A stretch of DNA of 64,000 nucleotides, from NCBI GenBank assembly GCA_963740675.1, contig CAVUFS010000003.1, positions 62,001 to 126,000 on the forward strand, in the 5' to 3' direction. The notes beneath the pieces were generated by a model. The model was not told the origin of the DNA and made no database searches. It was given only the letters and a program-made list of their open reading frames with translations. The DNA is from CAIKMD01 sp963740675 (GTDB lineage: Bacteria; Pseudomonadota; Alphaproteobacteria; ATCC43930; CGMCC-115725). The translations under genes and the position numbers were made by a program. Every line of letters starts with the position of its first letter. Positions within the stretch are counted from its first letter, which is position 1. This document shows positions 17,398-23,694 of this stretch, in pieces.

Positions 17398-17621
17398 TTA
17401 TTGGGGCGAGGTATTTAGTTCGCGCTTCTGAATCGGCGATTGCACGGACGGATTGCCAATACCAGTCCCGCAGGTCGAATCCGCCGGCGAGCAGCTTGTC
17501 GGCTGATTTTGGTTGGTTCGCAGCTGCGCGTTCGATTCTTTGCCGTATGCGTTGTCGGGGATCTTGATGAACATTCCAGCAGAACGACGCAAGTGACTGG
17601 CCGAATCGTTCTGCTTGCCAT
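17398..17621 (-). pseudogene. Lipoprotein with CSPAD-GNPSVQSP tail, N-terminus frameshifted
   Basis: The C-terminal 35 residues (TSCSPADSTCGTGIGNPSVQ, then SPIQKRELNTSPQ) match the intact lipoprotein at 26679-26906. Codon comparison shows mostly third-position changes, so the tail has been under protein-level selection. Upstream, the expected signal-like stretch (MASRTIRPVTCVVLLECSS from 17621) lies in another frame, with the slip between about 17500 and 17560. The in-frame alternative is a 58-residue protein starting MFIKIPDNAYG, which lacks a signal. Broken N-terminus is my reading; a short intact gene is the alternative. Confidence 0.55.
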
Positions 17622-17697
17622 CGAATAAATGATGCGCCGCCCTGCAACTTAAGGATTTAGCTAGCAGTCCGCCGCCATCAGGGCGCAGGGTGAGGCT

Positions 17698-18231
17698 ATG
17701 GCGCGTTACCGCTGCTACTTCCTTGGCATAGAATCTCGGATTCTCGCACTGCGGGAGTTCAAGACCGAAAGTGATAACGATGCCCTCACCACAGCCAGGA
17801 CGCTCGCCTTGGGGCACCAGGCTACCCGGAGCTTCGAGCTTTGGGAGGCAACCCGCTACATCCGCGGCGAGGATGCGAGACCACAGGGAATGGCCGGCGA
17901 TGTTACGCTTGGCGACACCAGCAACCAGGCTGAGCGGTATCCTATTTCCGCCGACTTGGATTGGTTATTTTGCAGCCTCGATATTGAGGCTATGCAAGTG
18001 TCAGAAACGGATATCCGCTCGCGGTATGTACTATTGATCGAAGCGGAGAAAGCCCGGCTGGAAGCCGAGCGCTACCACCGCGCCACGATTTTGGTGCGCG
18101 ATCCCGTGGTTGAAGAAACCTTGCAAGCGCGGGAAAATGAACTCCTAACGCTCGCCGAGAGCCTAGAGGCTCGAGCCGCGAAGCTGACGCCCCCGCCTGA
18201 TTTTCGGTCGGAGGCGCGAGATGGCGCTTGA
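17698..18231 (+). CDS. Fusion of YRCYFLG-type small protein with island coiled-coil protein
   Basis: A 177-residue ORF with GGGTGAGGCT before the ATG. Residues 1-60 (MARYRCYFLGIESRILALREF ... FELWEATRYI) match a small alphaproteobacterial protein style normally 60-90 residues long. Residues 85-165 align with the separate protein at 16629-16829 (LEAERYHRATILV / VVEETLQARENELLTLAESLEARAAKLT). A GTG at 17998 with TTGAGGCTATGCAA before it sits exactly where the stand-alone paralog starts, so the second part may still be translated alone. The ORF overlaps the next gene by 11 bases. Function unknown. Confidence 0.65.
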   Translation: MARYRCYFLGIESRILALREFKTESDNDALTTARTLALGHQATRSFELWEATRYIRGEDARPQGMAGDVTLGDTSNQAERYPISADLDWLFCSLDIEAMQVSETDIRSRYVLLIEAEKARLEAERYHRATILVRDPVVEETLQARENELLTLAESLEARAAKLTPPPDFRSEARDGA

Positions 18232-18388
18232 TGGATCACGAGCGGAATATTACCGCGGGCGTTCGAGAGAGCTACGCAGAAGGGCCGAGAACTGCCGCTA
18301 CCCAGACCTAAAGGCTCAGTTCGAGCTAATGGCAGAACAATGGGAAACGCTCGCTGCAGAAGTCGATAGCGGGGCGTTGAGCCCCTAA
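18221..18388 (+). CDS. Small helical hypothetical protein (55 aa)
   Basis: The sequence MALDGSRAEYYRGRSRELRR continues RAENCRYPDLKAQFELMAEQ and WETLAAEVDS, ending TAA at 18388. The pattern, an aromatic residue plus RxxELRRxAE followed by a Pro-Asp turn and a second helix ending WExLA, is that of a widespread small rhizobial protein type of unknown role. GGAGGCGCGAG lies just before the ATG, inside the previous gene, indicating coupled translation. Confidence 0.6.
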   Translation: MALDGSRAEYYRGRSRELRRRAENCRYPDLKAQFELMAEQWETLAAEVDSGALSP

Positions 18389-18399
18389 CGCTTCGCAGG

Positions 18400-18422
18400 C
18401 TTTTCCGGCTTCGCCTTCGCGA
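18400..18422 (-). repeat. Dispersed 23-bp repeat, inverted copy
   Basis: This is the exact reverse complement of the repeat at 16185-16207 and lies 11 bases after the stop of the 55-residue gene. Confidence 0.8.
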
Positions 18423-18609
18423 TCTCACAGATCACGGAGGCACCTATCACCCGGACCTAGGCCCCAACGAAAAGCCCCGCCGAAGCGTCGCTTCTGATTC
18501 GACACCCTCCGACCGCCATGCTTCGATCTCGCCATGGGAAACTGGCGACCACAGGGATCTCCCGAGAAAACGATGGAACCGGAACGCTTCAGGCGCTTTT
18601 CGGCCATGC

Positions 18610-18795
18610 TCAGAGCCGCCCACGGTGTCGCATCATGCCGAGAATGACCCCACCGACCAGTACGCAGAGAATCGCGATGCTTAGGGCATCACGGGTCGAC
18701 AGCGACATCCTTAAATAAGGCGCACCGACGACGCTGACGAGAGCAAGCAAAAGGGCAACGGCGACTGCCCAGATGACCGGGTGGCGATGGGGCAT
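18610..18795 (-). CDS. Small two-helix membrane protein
   Basis: A 61-residue ORF with two hydrophobic segments (IWAVAVALLLALVSVVGA, residues 8-25, and LSIAILCVLVGGVILGMM, residues 38-55) and short basic ends. It would span the inner membrane as a hairpin. No clear ribosome site is seen, and no family is recognised. A decayed copy of the island terminator (GCCCCGC-CGAA-GCGTCGC) lies downstream at 18474-18491. Confidence 0.5.
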   Translation of the reverse strand: MPHRHPVIWAVAVALLLALVSVVGAPYLRMSLSTRDALSIAILCVLVGGVILGMMRHRGRL

Positions 18796-18845
18796 GCTTT
18801 GAATATGGGATGGCCGCAGGGAAACTGAAACCGGCCCGATCCAAG

Positions 18846-18867
18846 AAAAGCCCCGCCGAAGCGGGGC
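18846..18867 (-). terminator. Orphan terminator of the island type
   Basis: On the reverse strand GCCCCGC-TTCG-GCGGGGC is followed by TTTTCTT. No protein gene on that strand ends here, so it may close a small RNA or be left from a lost gene. Confidence 0.7.
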
Positions 18868-19024
18868 TAGGTTCGCAAGTTCTGAGAAACGTCAGGCCGG
18901 GAACCTGACCCTGCAGTTATACAAATCCGGCAGATCGCGACAACTACCGCGCTGCCGGGATCGAAAACCGGCTATGGTCGCTAGAGGAATTTGTAGATCG
19001 CACTTCGGCATAGGAAAAATTCAA

Positions 19025-19249
19025 ATGAAGGCTAGCAAATGGTCCGTTCAGATTCACCCCGCTGGCGGAAGAATGCCTGAAGACCCGATATATTTTCAGG
19101 GCTTCGCGGCCACCCTGACATTTGCTAAAGCATTCAAAGGGCGTGCCTCGGGAGCTATCTTGAAGGTGCATACTCCGGCCCAAGCGACATATATGGAACG
19201 GCAACAGCTAATAGCGAGCGGTGCGACTCCGATAGCGCACTCAAATTAG
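19025..19249 (+). CDS. Small hypothetical protein
   Basis: A 74-residue protein starting MKASKWSVQIHPAGGRMPED, with AGGAAA about nine bases before the ATG. Its composition is protein-like, with strands WSVQIHP and ILKVHTP and a helix ATYMERQQLIA. No motif or membrane segment is seen. I do not recognise it. Confidence 0.45.
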   Translation: MKASKWSVQIHPAGGRMPEDPIYFQGFAATLTFAKAFKGRASGAILKVHTPAQATYMERQQLIASGATPIAHSN

Positions 19250-19321
19250 GGACACTACCGCCGCCGGTGCGTATGTGCCTTGATCATCCATCGAGGATCG
19301 TTCCGGCGATGGGCCGTTTTC

Positions 19322-19625
19322 TCATGCTGCACCCCCAGGCAAGTTTTCATCGTCGAGGATCATGTCGCGCGGCACGCTGAGCGCTTCGCCGAGAGCGACC
19401 CAAGCGAGGGCGGGCGATCGCGTTCATGATTTTCTGGCATTCCGCCGGCGTTACGTCGTCATCCGGCGTGCTCCTGTCCTGGAAATTGATCACTAAGCGA
19501 ATACCAAGCTCCGCCAGGCCGATGAGATAAGCGCGGTCACCGGTCCGCTGATCAATGACCTTGAACAGGCCCTCGAAATTGGGCCGATAGGTCGGCTCTG
19601 GCAGTTTGTGAATGGTGGCGCTCAT
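19322..19625 (-). pseudogene. Hypothetical (phage-like) gene with a frameshift
   Basis: The first 70 residues (MSATIHKLPEPTYRPNFEGL ... VTPAECQKIMNAIA) read well. The continuation (LAWVALGEALSVPRDMILDD, then ENLPGGAA and TGA at 19322) lies in a different frame, so one base is lost or gained near 19410. The start overlaps the stop of the upstream ORF as ATGA. Small proteins of this style occur in prophages of alphaproteobacteria. No function can be assigned. Confidence 0.5.
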
Positions 19626-19846
19626 TTCGCACCTCCCGTCGCAGCCTGATAGCGACCGCGTGCCGCTTCGATGATGGCCTGATCTTCGATCGATCGATAG
19701 CCGACTTCCTCCCGGTCGACCGCGGCCAGCGGATAGACGGGGCCGCCGCCTAGAAGCTCGCGGGCTATATCCAGGAGTATTCCGATACCCTGCTGATGTT
19801 CACGCTGAAGGCGCGCCGGCCGGAGAAATTCCGCGACAACGCGCAC
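19622..19846 (-). CDS. Hypothetical protein coupled to the 19.3-kb gene
   Basis: A 74-residue ORF. The last ~40 residues (GPVYPLAAVDREEVGYRSIE, then DQAIIEAARGRYQAATGGAK) look coding. The first ~30 lie opposite the terminase-like relic at 19754-19921 and may not be genuine, so the gene may have lost its own 5' end. The ATGA overlap with the next gene supports the 3' part. Confidence 0.35.
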   Translation of the reverse strand: MRVVAEFLRPARLQREHQQGIGILLDIARELLGGGPVYPLAAVDREEVGYRSIEDQAIIEAARGRYQAATGGAK

Positions 19847-19921
19847 CTATCACTTTCGGGCAGCTTGAAGCTTGAGCAGCTCGTGGCGCAGAGCTTCGGG
19901 GCGTTGCCGCCGGCCAAGTAA
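19754..19921 (+). pseudogene. C-terminal relic of a phage small-terminase-like protein
   Basis: A 55-codon open stretch following a TAG encodes YIQEYSDTLLMFTLKARRPE then KFRDNAHLSLSG, ending PPAK-TAA. The pattern (YSD-LL-F-LKARRPEK-RDN) is typical of the C-terminus of small terminase-like proteins in alphaproteobacterial prophages. No start codon or N-terminal half is present, so only a remnant is left. Confidence 0.5.
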
Positions 19922-19978
19922 AGCTACGTCCTGGCGCGGATATGGACGAACAAACCTTCAGGCGGGCGATAGGTGGCC

Positions 19979-20001
19979 TCGCGAAGGCGAAGCCGGAAAA
20001 G
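19979..20001 (+). repeat. Dispersed 23-bp repeat, copy B
   Basis: Identical to the copy at 16185-16207. Confidence 0.8.
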
Positions 20002-20184
20002 AGCCCGAGCGATTCTCCGGTCCCCCCGTGGCTCTTTCGAGGACGCGCAGGGAAACGCCGGCGCGTTCCTCTGTGTTTGATGCCGTCTTCGGTGGCTTCG
20101 CGAGCCCTTGGGCCTGCCTCCGCGCCCGCCTTACTACCTTTGCGCGTCTGGGCGTTGCCGAAAGGACTGTGCAAAATATCGGTG

Positions 20185-20280
20185 ATGGATTTCCCCGGAT
20201 TGCTAAAGGACCTCCAGCTCGACGCTCGGGACATGAATGTTCCCGGGCTGTTGAAGGATCTTCAGCTTGACGCCTGGTAC
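20185..20280 (+). repeat. Tandem 48-bp coding repeat
   Basis: Two units, 20185-20232 and 20233-20280, each begin with ATG and encode (F/V)PGLLKDLQLDA. At least seven codons differ only at synonymous positions while that 12-residue core is kept, which argues for translation and selection after duplication. Confidence 0.8.
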
Positions 20281-20568
20281 ATGGACCTCCTGTACCTCGG
20301 GGTCGTCATTCTCGTTACATCGCTCTTTGTGGAAGCCCGCGGGATCACTAGCGTCGATCTCCAATTGCTGTCGTTTGGTGCAATCTTGGTAGGCTTGGCG
20401 GGACGGCAGAATCATGAATTACGATTGGTGATTAAGCCGCCGAGCGCTCCCGAAGACGAAGGCCCTACACTCGTGGAGAAGAGGGTTTATAACCCTAGTT
20501 CGTTGGGATTTGTGCTCAACGTTGCTGGCGGCGTATTGATCGCAGTAGGTGCCGTAGGCGCCATCTAG
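20185..20568 (+). CDS. Small membrane protein with N-terminal tandem repeat
   Basis: A 127-residue protein with two 16-residue repeats (DFPGLLKDLQLDARD and NVPGLLKDLQLDAWY). Three hydrophobic segments follow: LLYLGVVILVTSLFV near residue 35, LQLLSFGAILVGLAG near 58 and LGFVLNVAGGVLIAVGAVGA at the end. A charged loop (PPSAPEDEGPTLVEKR) separates the last two. ATG codons at 20185, 20233 and 20281 all head repeat-like units, and no strong ribosome site picks one. The frame is open further upstream, but that stretch contains the dispersed repeat and looks non-coding. Function unknown. Confidence 0.55.
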   Translation: MDFPGLLKDLQLDARDMNVPGLLKDLQLDAWYMDLLYLGVVILVTSLFVEARGITSVDLQLLSFGAILVGLAGRQNHELRLVIKPPSAPEDEGPTLVEKRVYNPSSLGFVLNVAGGVLIAVGAVGAI

Positions 20569-20675
20569 TGCGGTATGCGCACCGCCAATCGTGCCGCTGC
20601 TTCCGATTTCGAAAGCGAAGCGGTCGCCAAAATTTTTGATGCTACTCGCTGGTGCTGTTCGGATGCGCCGCCGTA

Positions 20676-20828
20676 TCAGCCAACAGCTGCTCCGATAGCC
20701 CGCGATCGAGCCACCTGGAATGCCAAGCGCCGCGCCCATTGCGGCAGTGGAAGCTTTCTGCTTGCCGTGTTCGCTGTCCATGCCGACAGGACAGCGAGAA
20801 CCATGAGCAAAGCAACGTATCGTGTCAC
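20676..20828 (-). pseudogene. Glycine-zipper lipoprotein gene, frameshifted (copy 2)
   Basis: The GTG at 20828 and TRYVALLMVLAVLSA are preserved with the GGAGAGGCGGCG site. The lipobox Cys codon has lost one base (TGTGAC in copy 1 reads TGGAC here), so the lipid-anchor Cys and the frame are destroyed. A zipper remnant (AIGAAVG) ends at a TGA at 20676 in yet another frame. It is a dead copy. Confidence 0.7.
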
Positions 20829-20941
20829 CGCCGCCTCTCCGTTCTTCGGGACGAATAACTAAGACGAGATGTGTCGATGGGGCCGTCAAACAAAACCCGG
20901 AATCGGCGATAAAATTCTATGAGCGTTCGATACGCGCGGAT
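20704..20941. repeat. Duplicated segment, copy 2
   Basis: This matches 15899-16137 with scattered substitutions and small indels. Its end lies about 45 bases from the 3' end of tRNA-Ser. Confidence 0.85.
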
Positions 20942-20986
20942 CCGGATTTTCGCGGCTGTTTGAAGCGAGTATGCGGGATCGGCAAG

Positions 20987-21076
20987 TGGCGGATGGGGTG
21001 AGATTCGAACTCACGGTGAGCTTGCACCCACGCCGGTTTTCAAGACCGGTGCCTTAAACCGCTCGGCCACCCATCC
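20987..21076 (-). tRNA. tRNA-Ser(UGA)
   Basis: The reverse strand folds as a class II tRNA: acceptor stem GGATGGG/CCCATCC, D-arm TGGCCGAGCGGTTTAAGGC, anticodon stem CCGGT/ACCGG with loop CTTGAAA (anticodon TGA, reading UCN codons), a long variable arm typical of Ser, T-arm GAGTTCGAATCTC, discriminator G and an encoded CCA. The region on its 3' side (below 20987) is the accessory island, a common arrangement where tRNA 3' ends are integration sites; no integrase or repeated tRNA end is visible. Confidence 0.95.
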
Positions 21077-21209
21077 GCATTCAAGAACAGTCACTTAGCA
21101 ATCGAGCGGGCGCCAGGGAAGGGCCGTTGCCACCGGATTGGCTAGGTTTTGTCACCCGGCTTGGGCATGCGAACAGACGATCGCCGCGAGCTTCTCGTTT
21201 GGAGGCATC

Positions 21210-21610
21210 ATGAAGCACGGTTCGACGTTTATCGTCCTCGATCTCGTGTCGTTCTTCCTGATAACGATTGAACTCTACGGCGAGGAGCGGCTCGACAAGC
21301 TTTCGCAGAAAATGAGAAGCGTCGGGGGCTGGCTTCAAGGTCCGATCCTCGAGAGACTAGACAGCGCCATCGTGGTGGGCTGCGCGCTGACTTTCTTGAT
21401 TTTTGGATACGCGTTCGCTTTCACGCACGTCGTCTATGCCGAGCTCATTGGCATCTATCGACGCTGGAATTGGTGCTCTGGGACATCATGACCGTTTCGA
21501 TTGGGGCGGTGATGATCCTTGGGCCCATCGTTGTTCAGGTTATTGCTATATGGTTAATCTTCGCGATCTGTTCGCGCTCAGTTCGCTCTACATTCGTAAA
21601 CATTGTTTAA
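21210..21610 (+). pseudogene. Four-helix membrane protein gene with a frameshift
   Basis: From the ATG at 21210 (GGAGG five bases upstream) the frame gives two hydrophobic segments (FIVLDLVSFFLITIEL and AIVVGCALTFLIFGYAFAF) and a charged loop, then stops at 21491. Another frame continues smoothly from about 21455 with LELVLWDIMTVSIGAVMILG and VVQVIAIWLIFAICSRSV to a TAA at 21610. The joined product would be a ~133-residue, four-segment membrane protein. One base gained or lost near 21455-21465 explains this; either the gene is dead or the base call is wrong. Confidence 0.65.
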
Positions 21611-21657
21611 AATCCGCGCTATCGGCAGTGCGTCGCCGAAACGCAGGCGGTAAATCA

Positions 21658-21777
21658 TCAATGATGGACGACGAGCGCCGTCGTGAAGATGGTTGCGCAG
21701 ATAAGCGCAATGACAAGGCCAAACTCGATTGCTGCTGCGGAATTATGCGCTAGAAGCCGCTTGATGAACTTGGCCAT
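21658..21777 (-). CDS. Short Flp-type (type IVb) pilin-like protein
   Basis: A 39-residue protein starting MAKFIKRLLAHNSAAAIEFG and ending in LVIALICATIFTTALVVHH. The pattern of basic leader, A-A-A-I-E-F-G-L and a hydrophobic helix is that of Flp/Fap pilins (usually ATAIEYGLI), whose prepilin is cut before the hydrophobic stretch. It is shorter than the normal 50-65 residues, and no tad/cpa secretion genes are in the window. It may be a stand-alone pilin, a relic or a signalling peptide. Confidence 0.55.
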   Translation of the reverse strand: MAKFIKRLLAHNSAAAIEFGLVIALICATIFTTALVVHH

Positions 21778-21930
21778 GGTGGTCGAGCCGCTGTGCAATT
21801 TACCATGGCCAGCGTAGATGAGCTTTCGTCGCAACGTCTGTCCGAAATAATACTTACTGCACGCCCTACCCAAATGCGCCGTACATCTTCGGGGGCCGGG
21901 CGGGGCCGGCCGATGGAATCAGAATCGACG

Positions 21931-21957
21931 AAAAAGAAAAGCCCCGCCGAAGCGGGG
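21931..21957 (-). terminator. Terminator of cold-shock gene
   Basis: On the reverse strand GCCCCGC-TTCG-GCGGGGC is followed by TTTTCTTTTT, eight bases beyond the cold-shock stop. Confidence 0.85.
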
Positions 21958-21964
21958 CCAGGAT

Positions 21965-22171
21965 TTATTTCACATCCGAGAGATTTGCCGCCGCAGCTTT
22001 ACCGCGGTCCATCGTCACGTCGTATTTGATCTTCTGGCCTTCGGCCAGTCCACCCATGCCGGCGCGTTCCACCGCCGAGATATGTACAAACACATCCTTG
22101 CCGCCGTCGTCGGGCTGGATGAAGCCGTAGCCTTTTTGACCGTTGAACCATTTGACAGTGCCGATTGCCAT
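21965..22171 (-). CDS. CspA-family cold-shock protein
   Basis: A 68-residue OB-fold protein. MAIGTVKWFNGQKGYGFIQP contains RNP1 (KGYGFI) and is followed by RNP2 (VFVHIS). It binds single-stranded RNA and melts secondary structure, acting in the cytoplasm. The ATG at 22171 has AGAAAGAG upstream; in-frame codons further upstream are not typical of the family. It is a monocistronic gene with its own terminator. At 68 residues it is normal family length. Confidence 0.95.
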   Translation of the reverse strand: MAIGTVKWFNGQKGYGFIQPDDGGKDVFVHISAVERAGMGGLAEGQKIKYDVTMDRGKAAAANLSDVK

Positions 22172-22697
22172 CGTCGCTCTTTCTGAAATTGGAGAGAGTT
22201 GCCTATTTTGGAGACCCAAGCGCCTGACTTCAAGGGCTCAATGCCGCGGGTAGGGACTCCCGAGCCCGGCACATATACAGCGCCTTCGAGGCGCTCCGTT
22301 CGGCTGCAATAACATCGATGTTACGTTTGACGACTTCCGCCACTGCGGCGCCATCGCACGAACACAGCACGAGGCTCGATGATGCGCTCTCTGCGACCCG
22401 CATCACATCGGCCAAAGCTGAATCCCACTACTATCCCTAGCTCCGGCGAATAGTCTTCCTCCCGAACGCCGGCAACCTTTCGGCCCCGCTTCGGCGGGGC
22501 TTTTCTTTTGCCTTTCATTTGGGCGTTGTGATCCGAGTCACATTGGCCGTGGCTCAGCCCAAGTAACTTCAAGCAACCGTCGGCAACTCTTACCGGCACG
22601 TTAGTATTAGCCCCAACGATCGTTAGTCGCGCCCGGATACGAGCTTATATGATTTCAGGACTAAATCGATTTGCGGATACAGGAGTAGGGCTCTTCT
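22172..22697. other. Intergenic region with orphan terminator
   Basis: No convincing gene is seen. A reverse-strand 57-residue ORF (22230-22403, MRVAESASSSLVLCSCDGAA start) has no ribosome site and is only a weak candidate. A plus-strand terminator lies at 22483-22509 with no protein gene ahead of it. The end of the region carries GGAGTAGGG for the next gene. Confidence 0.5.
22483..22509 (+). terminator. Orphan plus-strand terminator of the island type
   Basis: GCCCCGC-TTCG-GCGGGGC followed by TTTTCTTTT is perfect in form, but no plus-strand protein gene precedes it. It could mark a small RNA in about 22400-22510. Confidence 0.75.
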
Positions 22698-22970
22698 ATG
22701 TCGGACCTAAATGATCCGGCCTATTGGCTGGAGCGCGCAGATCAAGCGCGTCAGATGGCGAAATCATTCGCTCATGAGCAAGCATGCAGCCAGATGATCG
22801 GGCTCGCCAAAGGCTATGAACAGATGGCGAAGATGGCCGAAGAGATGAAGCTTGTCATAAGGGACAACGCGTCGCCTTTTGTCTCGCGACCTTCCATCAA
22901 CCAAATTCACGAAAAGCCAAGCTCAAGAAGCGACATCGCTTACTGGGGCATTGGGGACAGTGCAGCGTAG
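22698..22970 (+). CDS. Small helical hypothetical protein
   Basis: A 90-residue protein starting MSDLNDPAYWLERADQARQM. Residues 8-50 (YWLERADQARQMAKSF, MIGLAKGYEQMAKMAEE) show the two-helix pattern W-x-x-R-A-x-x-A-R-x-M-A ... GLAKGYEQMA of a common small rhizobial protein type. The last 40 residues are unstructured. GGAGTAGGG precedes the ATG. It resembles the genes at 18221 and 23271, so this island holds several members. Function unknown. Confidence 0.65.
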   Translation: MSDLNDPAYWLERADQARQMAKSFAHEQACSQMIGLAKGYEQMAKMAEEMKLVIRDNASPFVSRPSINQIHEKPSSRSDIAYWGIGDSAA

Positions 22971-23270
22971 CAACCTTCGGTATGGACGCGCGCTTTCCAT
23001 GGCGGAGCGCGCTCACAAGATTGAAGGCCCACTCTGCGATCGGCGTCAAAGCCAGCGCGCGGTAATAGCCGCAAGCGGGATTGCAGCGAAACCTAACCCG
23101 GTTCCCCTACTGCCTCATGAGACGGCGGAGGGTCGGGATCTGTCCGGGCGAGTGCCGCGGTCGCGGCCTCGGTGCTGGATCATCCTGCGGTCGCCAGCTT
23201 CACATGACGGGATCGAAGTGCAACCGATCGAGCCCCGTCCAATCCGAAAGCTCCCGCTTCCGGGGGGTCC
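22971..23270. other. Gap without recognised gene
   Basis: Only overlapping low-quality ORFs of Arg/Pro/Ser-rich composition occur. No repeat, terminator or RNA is recognised. Confidence 0.5.
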
Positions 23271-23429
23271 TTAACCCCTCGGTGCGTTCTCCAATTGGTC
23301 GGCTTTCTCTTCAAGCTCTTGCGCCATTTTCAATAGCTGTGGCGCTAGAAAGCTCTGTAGGCCAGCGATCCTACGTAATTCTGCCGTGCTTCGGCGTATA
23401 TAGCGCGCCGCCTCGACCGTGTCTGACAT
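23271..23429 (-). CDS. Small helical hypothetical protein (52 aa)
   Basis: The reverse strand reads MSDTVEAARYIRRSTAELRR, then IAGLQSFLAPQLLKMAQELE and EKADQLENAPRG, stop TAA at 23271. It has the same R-x-x-x-E-L-R-R-I-A / LLKMAQELEEKADQL two-helix layout as the protein at 18221. It is too short for many gene finders. No function is known. Confidence 0.55.
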   Translation of the reverse strand: MSDTVEAARYIRRSTAELRRIAGLQSFLAPQLLKMAQELEEKADQLENAPRG

Positions 23430-23694
23430 AGCGGTTGCTCATTCATAAGGTGGAGTCCGACGAATCAATTTTAGACAAAAAATTTTCAAAGAGTCGAGGT
23501 CGCAGTTGCATGGTCATTCAAAAAAATGATCGCCACATACATATTTGCTATGATATGCCAATTTGTTGCGGGTTCTTGGCAATTCAGAGAACAATCAAAT
23601 AGGGTATTTTTTGGTCTGTTAACCCCAGAATAACCATGATACGGAGAAAACGGCTTAATTCGCGCCTGCTTCGCGGGTTCCCGGGGTGTCGCTG

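Noticed and set aside
19942..20184. Upstream extension of the tandem-repeat membrane protein frame
   Set aside because: It runs through the 23-bp dispersed repeat and is Arg/Pro/Ser-rich without pattern; the repeat-headed ATGs are better starts.
22230..22403. Minus-strand 57-codon ORF downstream of which no terminator lies
   Set aside because: No ribosome site and no paralog; kept only as a mention in the intergenic entry.
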